Shown piece after piece: positions 35,777 to 44,887 of a stretch of DNA of 60,950 bases. Both the position numbers and the translations under genes were made by a program. Where the stretch lies: assembly GCA_045655325.1 (NCBI GenBank), contig JAZOOY010000036.1, positions 1 through 60,950 of the forward strand. Reading direction: 5' to 3'. Numbering within the stretch: position 1 is the stretch's first letter; every line of letters starts with the position of its first letter. The notes below the pieces were generated by a model. That model saw nothing but the letters and a program-made list of their open reading frames with translations. It was not told the origin of the DNA and did no database searches. The stretch is from UBA1738 sp045655325. GTDB lineage: Bacteria > Bacillota > Clostridia > UBA1381.

Positions 35777-37282
35777 TTGGCTAATAAAGATTTAAGAATT
35801 AAAAACAATTTAGTGTCGTCACTTGTATATCAGGTTGTGCTTATAACACTAAGTTTCCTTTTGCCGAGATTGTATCTTGAAAATTTCGGCTCAGAGGTCA
35901 ACGGTGTTCTTCAGACAATAAAACAGATTTTTACATATATGTGCCTTTTGGAGGCAGGCGTAGGTCTTGCCACAACTCAGGCACTTTATAAGAGAATTGG
36001 TGAAAAGGACTACGAAAGTGCAAACTCGGTTCTTTCTGCAACCAACACTTACTATATCAAAACAGGAGTAATATACTCTGCAATCGTACTTGTTATCGCA
36101 GTAGTGTATGCCTATCTGATACCTACATCTATAAATAGCAATGTTTTGTTTTTTATAGTTATATTAAATGCAATACCATCGCTTTTCAGCTATTTTGTTC
36201 AGGCAAAATATAGAATATTGATGGAGGTTGATGGAAGGAAGTATGTAATAAACAATTCCGAAACAGTAGTTCAGCTTGCATCAAATGCGGGAAAAATTCT
36301 GGTTCTTCTTTTGACAGACAGCCTTATCCTTATACAATTGGTGTATTGCATAATTGCTCTGGTTCAGCTTGCATATCTATATTTCTATGCTAAACGAAAG
36401 TATCAGTGGCTTGATTTAAATGTAAAACCTGATTTTGAAGCTATTGCGCAGAAAAATTCCGTTTTGGTGCATCAGCTATCAGGAATGGTGTTTAATAACA
36501 CCGACGTAATTTTGATTTCTCTGCTTTGTGACTTTAAAGCGGCAAGTATATACGCAATCTACAGCATATTCTTTTCGCAGATGCAGAATTTCATAACAAG
36601 CGTGGCGTCAGGATTCAATTTTGCATTAGGTCAGATGTTTAATACCGACAGGAACAAGTTCAATAAGGTATTTTCTGTATATGAAACAGGTTATGTAGCA
36701 ATAACTTTTGTAATCTACACACTAATGGCAGTGTTTATGCTACCGTTAATTCAAATTTATACAAGCGGAATCAATGACGCCGAATATACAAACGTATTTT
36801 TAGTACTTCTGTTTGTAATAATGAACCTTCTTGCAAATGGAAAGATGCCGATAAACAGCATTATCGAATACGCGGGTAGCTTTGAAAAAACCCGTTCTCA
36901 TGCAGTATGGGAAATGGTTATAAACATCACAGTTTCTATTATCGCAATCTGGTATATGGGAATATGCGGTGCAATACTTGGTACAATAGCAGCGCTAATG
37001 TACCGATGCATAGTAACAATCCATTATTCAAACAAAAATGTTTTGGAAAGAAGCATTATGTGCACATACAGGATATGGATTATAAACGGAGCGGTGTTTG
37101 CTTTGATTATGGCAATATTCTTTGTAGACACATTCAGTAATATGCCTTTCTTAAAACTTTTACTAAATGGAATTGTTCATTCAATATGGATTGTGGGCTT
37201 ATACATAATAGCCAATTTCATATTTAACAAAGACGTGTTCAAGACTATGCTTGAACTATATAGGGAGAAGAAAAATCAATGA
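35777..37282 (+). CDS. Wzx-like polysaccharide flippase
   Basis: An integral membrane protein of about 501 residues with roughly 12-14 hydrophobic segments, of the polysaccharide transport (PST/MVF) superfamily. The N-terminus has the family pattern NNLVSSLVYQV and RLYLENFGSEVNGV. It should flip undecaprenyl-linked repeat units across the membrane. Start is TTG 35777, with GGAGGTGG at 35765-35772; a TTG at 35747 in the same frame lies upstream of that site. The end overlaps the next gene by ATGA. Confidence 0.9.
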   Translation: MANKDLRIKNNLVSSLVYQVVLITLSFLLPRLYLENFGSEVNGVLQTIKQIFTYMCLLEAGVGLATTQALYKRIGEKDYESANSVLSATNTYYIKTGVIYSAIVLVIAVVYAYLIPTSINSNVLFFIVILNAIPSLFSYFVQAKYRILMEVDGRKYVINNSETVVQLASNAGKILVLLLTDSLILIQLVYCIIALVQLAYLYFYAKRKYQWLDLNVKPDFEAIAQKNSVLVHQLSGMVFNNTDVILISLLCDFKAASIYAIYSIFFSQMQNFITSVASGFNFALGQMFNTDRNKFNKVFSVYETGYVAITFVIYTLMAVFMLPLIQIYTSGINDAEYTNVFLVLLFVIMNLLANGKMPINSIIEYAGSFEKTRSHAVWEMVINITVSIIAIWYMGICGAILGTIAALMYRCIVTIHYSNKNVLERSIMCTYRIWIINGAVFALIMAIFFVDTFSNMPFLKLLLNGIVHSIWIVGLYIIANFIFNKDVFKTMLELYREKKNQ

Positions 37283-38013
37283 GTATTCCAAAAGTGATTT
37301 ATTATTGCTGGTTTGGAAAAGGAAAAATGCCCAAGCTTTCAGAGAAGTGTATAAAAAGCTGGGAAAAGTACTGCCCTGATTACCAGATAGTTTGCTTAAA
37401 CGAAGAAAATTTTGATATAAGACAGAACAGGTACGCCAAAGAAGCGTATGAAGCAGGCAAATGGGCATTTGTAAGTGACTATGCAAGGCTGAAAGTGCTT
37501 TATGAAAATGGCGGAATTTATCTTGATACAGATGTTGAATTTATAAAACCTATAGATAGCCTTATAGAAGATGGCGGATATATGGGATTTGATGATAGCG
37601 GACTAATATCAACAGGTCTTGGATTTGCCTGCGAAAAGGGAAATGAACTTGTGGGAAAGCTTTTGGAGGATTATGATGATATTCCGTTTGTACTTCCAGA
37701 CGGAACTTATGATATTACACCTTGTCCTGACAGAAACACAAAAACTTTAAAAGAACTGGGTATGGATTTGGATAATAAAAATCAGGTCTTTATGGGAATA
37801 AAGATGTTGCCTGAAGATTACCTTTGCCCTGTGAAGTATTACACAGGCAAAAAGATAATAACCCAAAATACCTATTCAATACATCATTTTTGCGCATCGT
37901 GGACATCGGCTACAGCGAAGCGCACACTGATTTTAAAGAGAATTGTTGGTGTAAAACTATACGATAAACTATATGGAAAATTTTTATATAAATTTAAATG
38001 GCTGGAGTGGTGA
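37279..38013 (+). CDS. GT32-type capsular glycosyltransferase
   Basis: A 244-residue cytoplasmic glycosyltransferase of the DXD-sugar-binding group. The N-terminal IPKVIYYCWFGKGKMP is typical of capsular polysaccharide enzymes such as those related to mannosyltransferase OCH1. The DXD metal site is in GGIYLDTDVE. The donor and linkage cannot be read from sequence. It is linked by overlaps to the flippase upstream and nearly to the membrane glucosyltransferase downstream. Confidence 0.88.
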   Translation: MSIPKVIYYCWFGKGKMPKLSEKCIKSWEKYCPDYQIVCLNEENFDIRQNRYAKEAYEAGKWAFVSDYARLKVLYENGGIYLDTDVEFIKPIDSLIEDGGYMGFDDSGLISTGLGFACEKGNELVGKLLEDYDDIPFVLPDGTYDITPCPDRNTKTLKELGMDLDNKNQVFMGIKMLPEDYLCPVKYYTGKKIITQNTYSIHHFCASWTSATAKRTLILKRIVGVKLYDKLYGKFLYKFKWLEW

Positions 38014-38015
38014 GA

Positions 38016-39566
38016 ATGCCTGAAAAAGTATTTAAAAAACTTAATGAACGGATTTTGCCTCAGTGGAAAGTTTGTTTCCTTTCTGCTTTGATGGTGGGAC
38101 TTTTGGCACATCTGTATAAAATAACAAACTGGCTTCCTAATTGGGACTCTTTGGTGTTCAGATATGATTCACAGAATATGCTTAGCCTTGGAAGATGGTT
38201 TTTGCCTGTTGTTTGTTCATTCAGTTCGTTTTATGACCTGCCATTTTTAAACGGCATCATAGCAATTGTGTTCCACGCACTTTCTGCTGTATGTATTTGC
38301 AAAGTACTTAATGTTCAGAAAAACATCACGGCTGGTCTGATCGGAGCCGTAATTGTTTCTTTCCCAACTGTTACATCTGTTATGATGTATAACTATGTGG
38401 CAGACGGATATAGCATCGCGTTTTTCTTATCAAGCCTTGCAGCGATATTTATGACAAAGGAAAAACCAAATTATCCGCTATCCGTAATACTTATAGCACT
38501 ATCAAGCGGGATATATCAGGCATATATAACGGTAACAATTATGTTATGCCTGTTCAAAATTATTGACGATATAATTTACAATAGCGTATCTTTCCGCACT
38601 ATCTTGAAAAAAGGCATAGATATGGTATTGACAGGAATTTTAGGTGTGGTTTTATACTATATCGTATTAAAGGTAGCACTTGGTATCTTCGCAGTGGACT
38701 TGCTTGATTATCAGGGAATAAACGAAACAGCATCATTATCAAGCATAGATATTCTTGGTTCCCTTTATTCAATCAAAGAAACTTTTATCGGTTGCTTCTT
38801 TGACATATCAGAAGGCGTTAACGTATTTATTGTTCTAAACATTATCGTGTTTGCGTTTACGCTTTTGCACTACATCAAGTACATAGTAAAGAACGGCATT
38901 TATAAAAAGCCTGTTAACATTTTTGTCCTTGCAGTGCTTGGCGTTATGCTGATTGTCGGAGCGGGTGTGCTTGCTTTCTTAAATGCTGGTATTGACTATC
39001 ATAATCTGATGCTTATGGGATATGCAATATTCTATTTGTTCTTCTTGGCGCTTTATGAAAGAGGTGCTGATGAAAGTGAAAAGAGTGCTGCTTTTAAGTG
39101 CTGGAGTATTCTTATAGTAGCCTTAGCCATAATCGCAAATCAGGTTGTAATTTCAAATGTGAGCTATCATAAAGCCCAGATGGCATACGAAAAATCATAC
39201 GGAGTTTTACTTCGTATAGCAGATAGAATAGAGAGAACACCTGGAGCGGATGAATGTGACAGAATTTTGGTTATCGGAGCGCTCGATAACAGCGAAGATT
39301 ACAGCGTTAATCTTACTCCGGATATTACCGGAATAACCGATGGATATATAATCCGTGCAGACGATGAAACTGTGGGACAAAGTGTTCTTACAAGTACACT
39401 TCGTGACTATTGCGAAATGGATTATGAATTCATAAGCGGTGAAGAAAAGAAAAATCTTCTTGAAAGAGAAGAAGTAAAATCTATGGAAAAATGGCCGGCA
39501 GAATCTTGCGTGGCAGTTATTGACGATACAGTAATTATTAAACTTGGTACGGAAGGTGAAAATTAA
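38016..39566 (+). CDS. GtrII-like membrane glucosyltransferase
   Basis: A 516-residue multi-pass protein (about ten hydrophobic segments) resembling the GtrII family of O-antigen glucosyltransferases, with an NWDSLVFRYDS motif near the first outer loop and a C-terminal extracytoplasmic domain of about 130 residues. GtrII enzymes take glucose from undecaprenyl-phosphate-glucose outside the membrane, which fits the GtrB-like gene at 53853. ATG 38016 is used; the in-frame ATG at 37998 lies inside the previous gene and lacks a site. Stop is adjacent to the next GTG. Confidence 0.8.
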   Translation: MPEKVFKKLNERILPQWKVCFLSALMVGLLAHLYKITNWLPNWDSLVFRYDSQNMLSLGRWFLPVVCSFSSFYDLPFLNGIIAIVFHALSAVCICKVLNVQKNITAGLIGAVIVSFPTVTSVMMYNYVADGYSIAFFLSSLAAIFMTKEKPNYPLSVILIALSSGIYQAYITVTIMLCLFKIIDDIIYNSVSFRTILKKGIDMVLTGILGVVLYYIVLKVALGIFAVDLLDYQGINETASLSSIDILGSLYSIKETFIGCFFDISEGVNVFIVLNIIVFAFTLLHYIKYIVKNGIYKKPVNIFVLAVLGVMLIVGAGVLAFLNAGIDYHNLMLMGYAIFYLFFLALYERGADESEKSAAFKCWSILIVALAIIANQVVISNVSYHKAQMAYEKSYGVLLRIADRIERTPGADECDRILVIGALDNSEDYSVNLTPDITGITDGYIIRADDETVGQSVLTSTLRDYCEMDYEFISGEEKKNLLEREEVKSMEKWPAESCVAVIDDTVIIKLGTEGEN

Positions 39567-40421
39567 GTGATATATTTTTGTGCTGACGATTATGGACTTT
39601 GCCCACCTGCATCAATGCGAATAAAACAGTGCATAGATGAGGGCGTACTTAACAAGGTTAGTGTTTTTGCAAACCTTGACGAAGTTGATTTAAATGAGAT
39701 ACAAAATGTAAGAATTTCCCTGCACTTAAACCTTGTTGAAGGAAAGTGTATGGTAGATACCAAAGAAATCAGTTTGCTTGCAGACGAAAAGGGAAACTTA
39801 AAAAATGCATTTGGCGGACTTTTAAAACAAAGTATTCTTCACAAAAAAGAGTTTGAAGAACAGGTTTATAGGGAAATTAGAGCACAGGTTCTGGCTTGGA
39901 AGAACATACTTCCAAAGGATGCACCTTTTTGCATTGACTCCCATCAGCACACACATATGATTCCATCAGTATTTAAAACTTTATTAAAGGTTTTACATGA
40001 CGAGAAGATAAATGTGGAATATATGAGAATACCAACTGAACCAATTATGCCATTTATAATGACACCCTCGCTGTATTTTTCATATAGCGGTATAAACGTT
40101 ATTAAACAATGGCTGTTAAAGTTCTTATGGCTTTTTAATAAAGGGATTGCAAAGAAATATAAGATACCAACAGCGTATTTCTTTGGAATACTTTTTTCGG
40201 GGAAGATGGACATAAAAAGAGTAAACAAAATTTTGCCGAAATACATCAAGATGGCAGAAAAGACCGGCAAAGACATAGAAGTTTTATTCCATCCCGGATA
40301 TTTAGACGAAAATGAAACAGATTTTGAAGACAAAAATATAGCATTTAAAAAGTTTTATTTGTCAGATGGCAGAAAAACAGAATTTGATGCTGTAATGAAA
40401 ATATTAAGGAAAGAAGTGTAA
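39567..40421 (+). CDS. ChbG/YdjC-family carbohydrate deacetylase
   Basis: A 284-residue protein of the YdjC/ChbG family, which removes acetyl groups from N-acetylated sugars. The metal and catalytic motifs are visible: ADDYG at the N-terminus, SLHLNL, and SHQHTHMIP. Its place in a polysaccharide locus suggests deacetylation of a GlcNAc-like residue on the repeat unit, rather than chitobiose breakdown. Start is GTG 39567, directly after the previous stop, with GGAAGG upstream. Confidence 0.88.
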   Translation: MIYFCADDYGLCPPASMRIKQCIDEGVLNKVSVFANLDEVDLNEIQNVRISLHLNLVEGKCMVDTKEISLLADEKGNLKNAFGGLLKQSILHKKEFEEQVYREIRAQVLAWKNILPKDAPFCIDSHQHTHMIPSVFKTLLKVLHDEKINVEYMRIPTEPIMPFIMTPSLYFSYSGINVIKQWLLKFLWLFNKGIAKKYKIPTAYFFGILFSGKMDIKRVNKILPKYIKMAEKTGKDIEVLFHPGYLDENETDFEDKNIAFKKFYLSDGRKTEFDAVMKILRKEV

Positions 40422-40425
40422 AAAA

Positions 40426-41106
40426 ATGCCTTATATTGAACAGGACAAGGTAGACGCAAAAACACGAGAAAAGTTGGAAGCGATTATTGAAAAATCTTAT
40501 GCTACATATTGGAAAGGGAAAAGACTTTTTGATATATTTTTTGCAACACTGATATTGTTGTTTTTCTTACCATTGATGGCTATAATTGCGCTGGTAATCG
40601 TAATTGATGATCCAAGTGCGGGACCATTTTTCAAGCAGGTAAGAGTTGGCCGTCACGGAAAAGAATTTTATATGTATAAGTTCAGAACTATGAGAGCTAA
40701 TGCAGATAAAATGATTGAGCAGTTGGTAAAGGAAAACGAGATGGACGGCCCTGTATTCAAAATGAAAGAGGACCCTCGTATAACACGTGTGGGCAAGTTC
40801 TTGAGAAAAGTTTCCCTTGACGAGCTTATGCAGTTCTTTAACGTTCTAAAGGGAGATATGACATTGGTAGGCCCAAGACCACCTCTTCCAAGAGAAGTTA
40901 AGTACTATACAGATTATCAGAAGTTACGCCTTTTGGTAACCCCTGGTATTACTTGCACTTGGCAGATACACAAAAACAGAAACGATGTTCCATTTGAAGA
41001 ATGGGTTGAAATGGATATTGAATACATACAGACACGAACATATCTTAATGATTTGAAAATTATGCTTATGACCCCGATAGTTATGCTTACAGCTACCGGA
41101 AGATAA
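40426..41106 (+). CDS. Initiating undecaprenyl-phosphate sugar-phosphate transferase
   Basis: Monotopic phosphoglycosyltransferase of the bacterial sugar transferase family (WbaP/EpsL-like catalytic core). It starts the repeat unit by moving a sugar-phosphate to undecaprenyl phosphate. One re-entrant hydrophobic segment (about 30-55) follows the typical GKRLFDI, then KFRTMR, and the catalytic DPRITRVGKFLRKVSLDELMQ region and GPRPPLP. At 226 residues it is the minimal form without the large N-terminal membrane domain. TAATG overlap leads into the next gene. Confidence 0.94.
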   Translation: MPYIEQDKVDAKTREKLEAIIEKSYATYWKGKRLFDIFFATLILLFFLPLMAIIALVIVIDDPSAGPFFKQVRVGRHGKEFYMYKFRTMRANADKMIEQLVKENEMDGPVFKMKEDPRITRVGKFLRKVSLDELMQFFNVLKGDMTLVGPRPPLPREVKYYTDYQKLRLLVTPGITCTWQIHKNRNDVPFEEWVEMDIEYIQTRTYLNDLKIMLMTPIVMLTATGR

Positions 41107-41120
41107 TGGAGTTTGATAAA

Positions 41121-42239
41121 ATGAAAGTTGCTATGATAGGACACAAGGTGGTTCCTTCAAGACGTGGCGGAATTGAAAATGTTCTTACCACGCTCTGTCC
41201 GATGATGGTTGAAATGGGTCTTGATGTTACCTGTTACAACCGTTCATCTGATAAGGTAGAGAACGAATATGTGGGAACTGTTAATAACAAGATGTATAAA
41301 GGCGTAAAGCTCAAAAATGCATGGACATTAAATGTTCGTGGCTTTGCGGCAATGATTGCGTCCTTTACCGCTGCTATATCTGCGGCTTTTAGCGACTTTG
41401 ATGTTGTTCACTTTCACGCAGAAGGGCCTTGTGCCGCACTATGGATTCCAAAGCTTTTCGGTAAAAAATGCGTTGCCACAGTCCACGGACTTGACTGGCA
41501 AAGAGAAAAATGGGGAAAAGGCTTTGCATCCCATTATATCAAATTTGGCGAAAAAGTCCTTGCAAAATATGCCGATGAAGTTATCGTATTAAGCAAAGCG
41601 GCTTACGATTATTTCAAGGACACATATAATCGTGAAACTACGATTATCCATAACGGAATAAATCGTCCCGAAAGAAAAGATGCAGAACTTATTACGCAAG
41701 AGTACGGACTTAAAAAGGACGAGTACATAGCAATTGTATCAAGGCTAACTGCAGAAAAAGGTATTCACTATCTGATTGATGCATTTAACAGTATCAAAAC
41801 AGATAAAAAGCTGGTTATTGCAGGAGATACAAGTGATACTGACGATTATGTTAAGATGCTGAAAGAAAAGGCAGATGGTAATCCTAATATTATTTTCACG
41901 GGATTTATTTCAGGTGATGTTTTAAACGAAATATACTCAAATGCTTATGTGATAGCATTGCCGTCAGACCTTGAGGGTATGTCACTAAGCCTTTTAGAGG
42001 CATTGGCATACGAGAACACGCTTTTGTGTTCCGATATACCGGAAAACACAGCTGTTGCAGAAGACAAGGCAGTTTACTTTGAAAAAGGAAACGTTGGCGA
42101 CTTGGCGGAAAAGTTACAGAAACTTTGTGATGATAGTGACTATGTCACAAAATTCAGGAACGGTGTAGACGAATTTATATTAGAAAAGTATAGTTGGCAG
42201 GATGTTGCAGATGCGACATACCAGCTTTATAGAAAATAA
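41121..42239 (+). CDS. Family 4 glycosyltransferase (rhamnosyltransferase-like)
   Basis: A GT-B fold retaining glycosyltransferase of about 372 residues. The N-terminal domain begins KVAMIGHKVVPSRRGGIENV, typical of second-step capsular and EPS rhamnosyl or glucosyltransferases. The C-terminal domain has SRLTAEKGIHYL and the E-x7-E site in DLEGMSLSLLEAL. ATG 41121 is chosen because GGAG sits at 41108-41111; an in-frame ATG at 41106 overlaps the previous stop. Probably adds the second sugar after the initiating transferase just upstream. Confidence 0.9.
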   Translation: MKVAMIGHKVVPSRRGGIENVLTTLCPMMVEMGLDVTCYNRSSDKVENEYVGTVNNKMYKGVKLKNAWTLNVRGFAAMIASFTAAISAAFSDFDVVHFHAEGPCAALWIPKLFGKKCVATVHGLDWQREKWGKGFASHYIKFGEKVLAKYADEVIVLSKAAYDYFKDTYNRETTIIHNGINRPERKDAELITQEYGLKKDEYIAIVSRLTAEKGIHYLIDAFNSIKTDKKLVIAGDTSDTDDYVKMLKEKADGNPNIIFTGFISGDVLNEIYSNAYVIALPSDLEGMSLSLLEALAYENTLLCSDIPENTAVAEDKAVYFEKGNVGDLAEKLQKLCDDSDYVTKFRNGVDEFILEKYSWQDVADATYQLYRK

Positions 42240-42257
42240 AAGAAAAGGTTTTTTGAT

Positions 42258-43490
42258 ATGGATAATTTGAAAAATATTGAAGAAATGATAAAGTATCAGG
42301 AACAGATAAAAGAGCTATTTAAGATGTTGGCAACACCAGAACTCTATGAAACTTGGGCAGATACTTTTGAAATCGAAAGCGTTGATGGAAAACGTGTTAT
42401 AGTTACATATAGCGGAACTGCTAAAATTAAAAAGTTCAAGAAAGCGTGCAAGAAGACACTTAAAACCTGTATTGCATCTGTGCTTGGTGAAGGAAAGAAG
42501 CTGAAGATAACCAAAAAGAGCAAATACAAATCGCTAAGCCCAAGAGCAAGAAAAAATATTAAGGTTCTAAAGTTCTTTGTAATCGGTATGATTTTTGTTT
42601 GCATAGCAACGGGTATTATAGTTGTTTTGTGTAACTATATCGGTAACAGAAACTTCAGGGAAACTTTTTACGTAACAAGCAGTATTAAAGTTGATAGCTC
42701 TGTTCGTGTTGTTCAGTTATCTGACTTGCATGGTGCATCTTACGGAAAAAATAATAAAAAGCTTTTAAGCCGAGTTGAAGAACTAAAACCTGATATAATT
42801 GTATGTTCAGGTGATATGGTAAATTCGGTAAAAGACGATTTCAAGTATATTATGGAGTTCAGTAGAAAGCTTGCAAAAATTGCACCATCATATTACGTAT
42901 ATGGTAATAACGAAGTAGAAACTGTTTATGGTTTTCCATTAAACGAACAGGAACTTGATAAAAAGTTTGGATTTACTAAGGAAAACAGAGACGAAACAGC
43001 ACTTCGTAATTTGAAGGATACTTTTGAAGAGAACCTTGAAAAGACAGGTGTTAAGGTCTTAAAGGATGAAAAGGACACAATAAAGGTTAAGACAATGAAT
43101 ATTGACGTATATGGTGTTTTAAACTCAAATCCGTCATCATTCTGGTCCTATTCTGAAAAGAGCTTTTTAGACTATATCTATAACAATATAAACAACATTA
43201 AAATCACAGTGGTTCACGAGCCTTTCATCTTTGAAGAGTTCGAACCGGAATTCTGGGGAGATTTAATGGTAGCAGGTCACACCCACGGCGGACTTATCAG
43301 AGTTCCGGTATTGGGACCATTATACACACACGAAGAGGGCTTGTTCCCAGAGCGTGCCGGCAAGTTTGTTTACGGAAGATATAACGTTGCCGGAAAGCCG
43401 TTAATCGTGAGCGGTGGTCTTGAAAATTCAAACGTATTTCGTGTAAACAATCAGCCTGAACTGGTTGTTATCGATATCAATAAATTCTAA
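42258..43490 (+). CDS. Membrane-anchored metallophosphoesterase with DnaA-N-like N-terminal domain
   Basis: A 410-residue protein in three parts. Residues about 10-90 have the pattern of the DnaA N-terminal domain: a helix, P-x-x-YETW, a strand with VDGKRVIVTY, a Lys-rich helix and a final strand. One membrane segment follows (about 112-132). Residues 145-410 are a calcineurin-like phosphoesterase of the YkuE type: LSDLHG, CSGDMV, YGNNE, and AGHTHGG. The catalytic side is likely extracytoplasmic, which fits a lipid-linked or cell-surface substrate such as an undecaprenyl pyrophosphate intermediate. The N-terminal domain match is structural pattern only. Confidence 0.8.
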   Translation: MDNLKNIEEMIKYQEQIKELFKMLATPELYETWADTFEIESVDGKRVIVTYSGTAKIKKFKKACKKTLKTCIASVLGEGKKLKITKKSKYKSLSPRARKNIKVLKFFVIGMIFVCIATGIIVVLCNYIGNRNFRETFYVTSSIKVDSSVRVVQLSDLHGASYGKNNKKLLSRVEELKPDIIVCSGDMVNSVKDDFKYIMEFSRKLAKIAPSYYVYGNNEVETVYGFPLNEQELDKKFGFTKENRDETALRNLKDTFEENLEKTGVKVLKDEKDTIKVKTMNIDVYGVLNSNPSSFWSYSEKSFLDYIYNNINNIKITVVHEPFIFEEFEPEFWGDLMVAGHTHGGLIRVPVLGPLYTHEEGLFPERAGKFVYGRYNVAGKPLIVSGGLENSNVFRVNNQPELVVIDINKF

Positions 43491-43510
43491 TTTTGTGAGG
43501 AAGATAGATA

Positions 43511-44866
43511 ATGTTTACTGCAATAATTGAAAAGTTAATTATCTTAATTGTGGGCGTACTGTTTGTATCATCTGCGCTAGTAATAGTTTTTCGTTCCAAA
43601 AACGTAAACCGCACAGAACGTACACAGATTTTTAAAACAGCAGAATATTTTAATGCAGGCATAATTCTGTTGTGCTTTGTAACCACATTGGTGTATGGTG
43701 TTTTTAACCATTTTGAACTTAAAAAATCTGTTCATGCCATTGTAGCCCTTAACTATTCTGAGGCATCCCAAGCACAGAATTCCAACGGTACAAGATATAA
43801 TATGGCAGAAATCATAAGCGATGAAGTTGTAGAAAGAGCTATAGAAAAAGGTGCTTTGGAAGATGTAACCGTAAAACAACTTAAAAACTGCCTTGTGGTT
43901 TATCCTTGTGTGCAAGGTGGTGTTGGAGACGAGAGTCAGTACCACATTTCCACTGAATTTGCAGTGGAATACCACGCTTCAAAGGATACCGACCATCTTG
44001 ACTCGGAGAATGTTATTAAACTGATAACAGCAGCTTATAAGGAATACTACATAGAAAAATATACTGACAACTTTAGTATTGACCCTGAAAAACCTGATTT
44101 TTCAAAGATGGAGTATATGGATATAGTTGCATACTTTGAAAAGGAAACTCAGTCAATCCTTAACTACTTGTATGGTATGGCAGAGAAGAACCCTAGCTTT
44201 GTTACTGAAAATAACACTACATTTAATTCCATTGCAGGCAAGGTATATCAATTTAAGGAAACTCAAATAAACCAGAACTTAAGATCACTAATTTTGCAAA
44301 ATGGTATTGTAAGAGACAGATATGAATATGTTGACAGACTTTTGTATCAAAACAAAAATGTTGACTTTGACCGCCGAAAGAATGACATATCATATAAGCT
44401 TTGCAATCAGGCAGTAGATATGTATAGCGAAGAAATGACACGAATCGTTCTTGTTCCTACCTGGGATCAGTCAGGTAAGTACTATATGGGACGAACAAAG
44501 GTGGGCGTTGACGAATTATCCGTTATGGCTACTAACTACAGTAACTATGTAGCATCTAACGAAAAAGAGATTATGGATAATAATCTTGTGATAGGCAAAA
44601 TTGCTGCAAATAGCCCAACTCAGGCGCTTTATGCATCAGCAAATGAGCTTATAGATACCATCTATGACAGCATCAAAGCCTTTGAAAAGGAAGCATTAAA
44701 CGCAGGCAGAGAGTATTCAAGCCATAGAATGAATCAGTGTATCGCAGTAACAATTTACGGAATTTCTATTATGAACGAACTAAAAACTCTTGTATTATTT
44801 GCGGCATTTGTATATGTAACATTTATGCTTCGTCGCATTTCAAAGAAATTCCCTAAAAAGGCATAA
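43511..44866 (+). CDS. Wzz-like membrane protein of the polysaccharide locus
   Basis: A 451-residue protein with two N-terminal membrane segments (about 8-28 and 48-66), an extracytoplasmic region of about 350 residues with predicted helices, and a C-terminal membrane segment (about 425-443) ending RRISKKFPKKA. The region after the second segment (AIVALNYSEASQA, NMAEIISDEVVERAIEKG) follows the beta-strand/helix pattern of Wzz polysaccharide co-polymerases, as does the next gene. It has no kinase or GGDEF part. I infer that it controls chain length or export with the neighbouring protein; the family match is weak. Confidence 0.6.
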   Translation: MFTAIIEKLIILIVGVLFVSSALVIVFRSKNVNRTERTQIFKTAEYFNAGIILLCFVTTLVYGVFNHFELKKSVHAIVALNYSEASQAQNSNGTRYNMAEIISDEVVERAIEKGALEDVTVKQLKNCLVVYPCVQGGVGDESQYHISTEFAVEYHASKDTDHLDSENVIKLITAAYKEYYIEKYTDNFSIDPEKPDFSKMEYMDIVAYFEKETQSILNYLYGMAEKNPSFVTENNTTFNSIAGKVYQFKETQINQNLRSLILQNGIVRDRYEYVDRLLYQNKNVDFDRRKNDISYKLCNQAVDMYSEEMTRIVLVPTWDQSGKYYMGRTKVGVDELSVMATNYSNYVASNEKEIMDNNLVIGKIAANSPTQALYASANELIDTIYDSIKAFEKEALNAGREYSSHRMNQCIAVTIYGISIMNELKTLVLFAAFVYVTFMLRRISKKFPKKA

Positions 44867-44887
44867 ACTATTAAACGGAGGACGATA

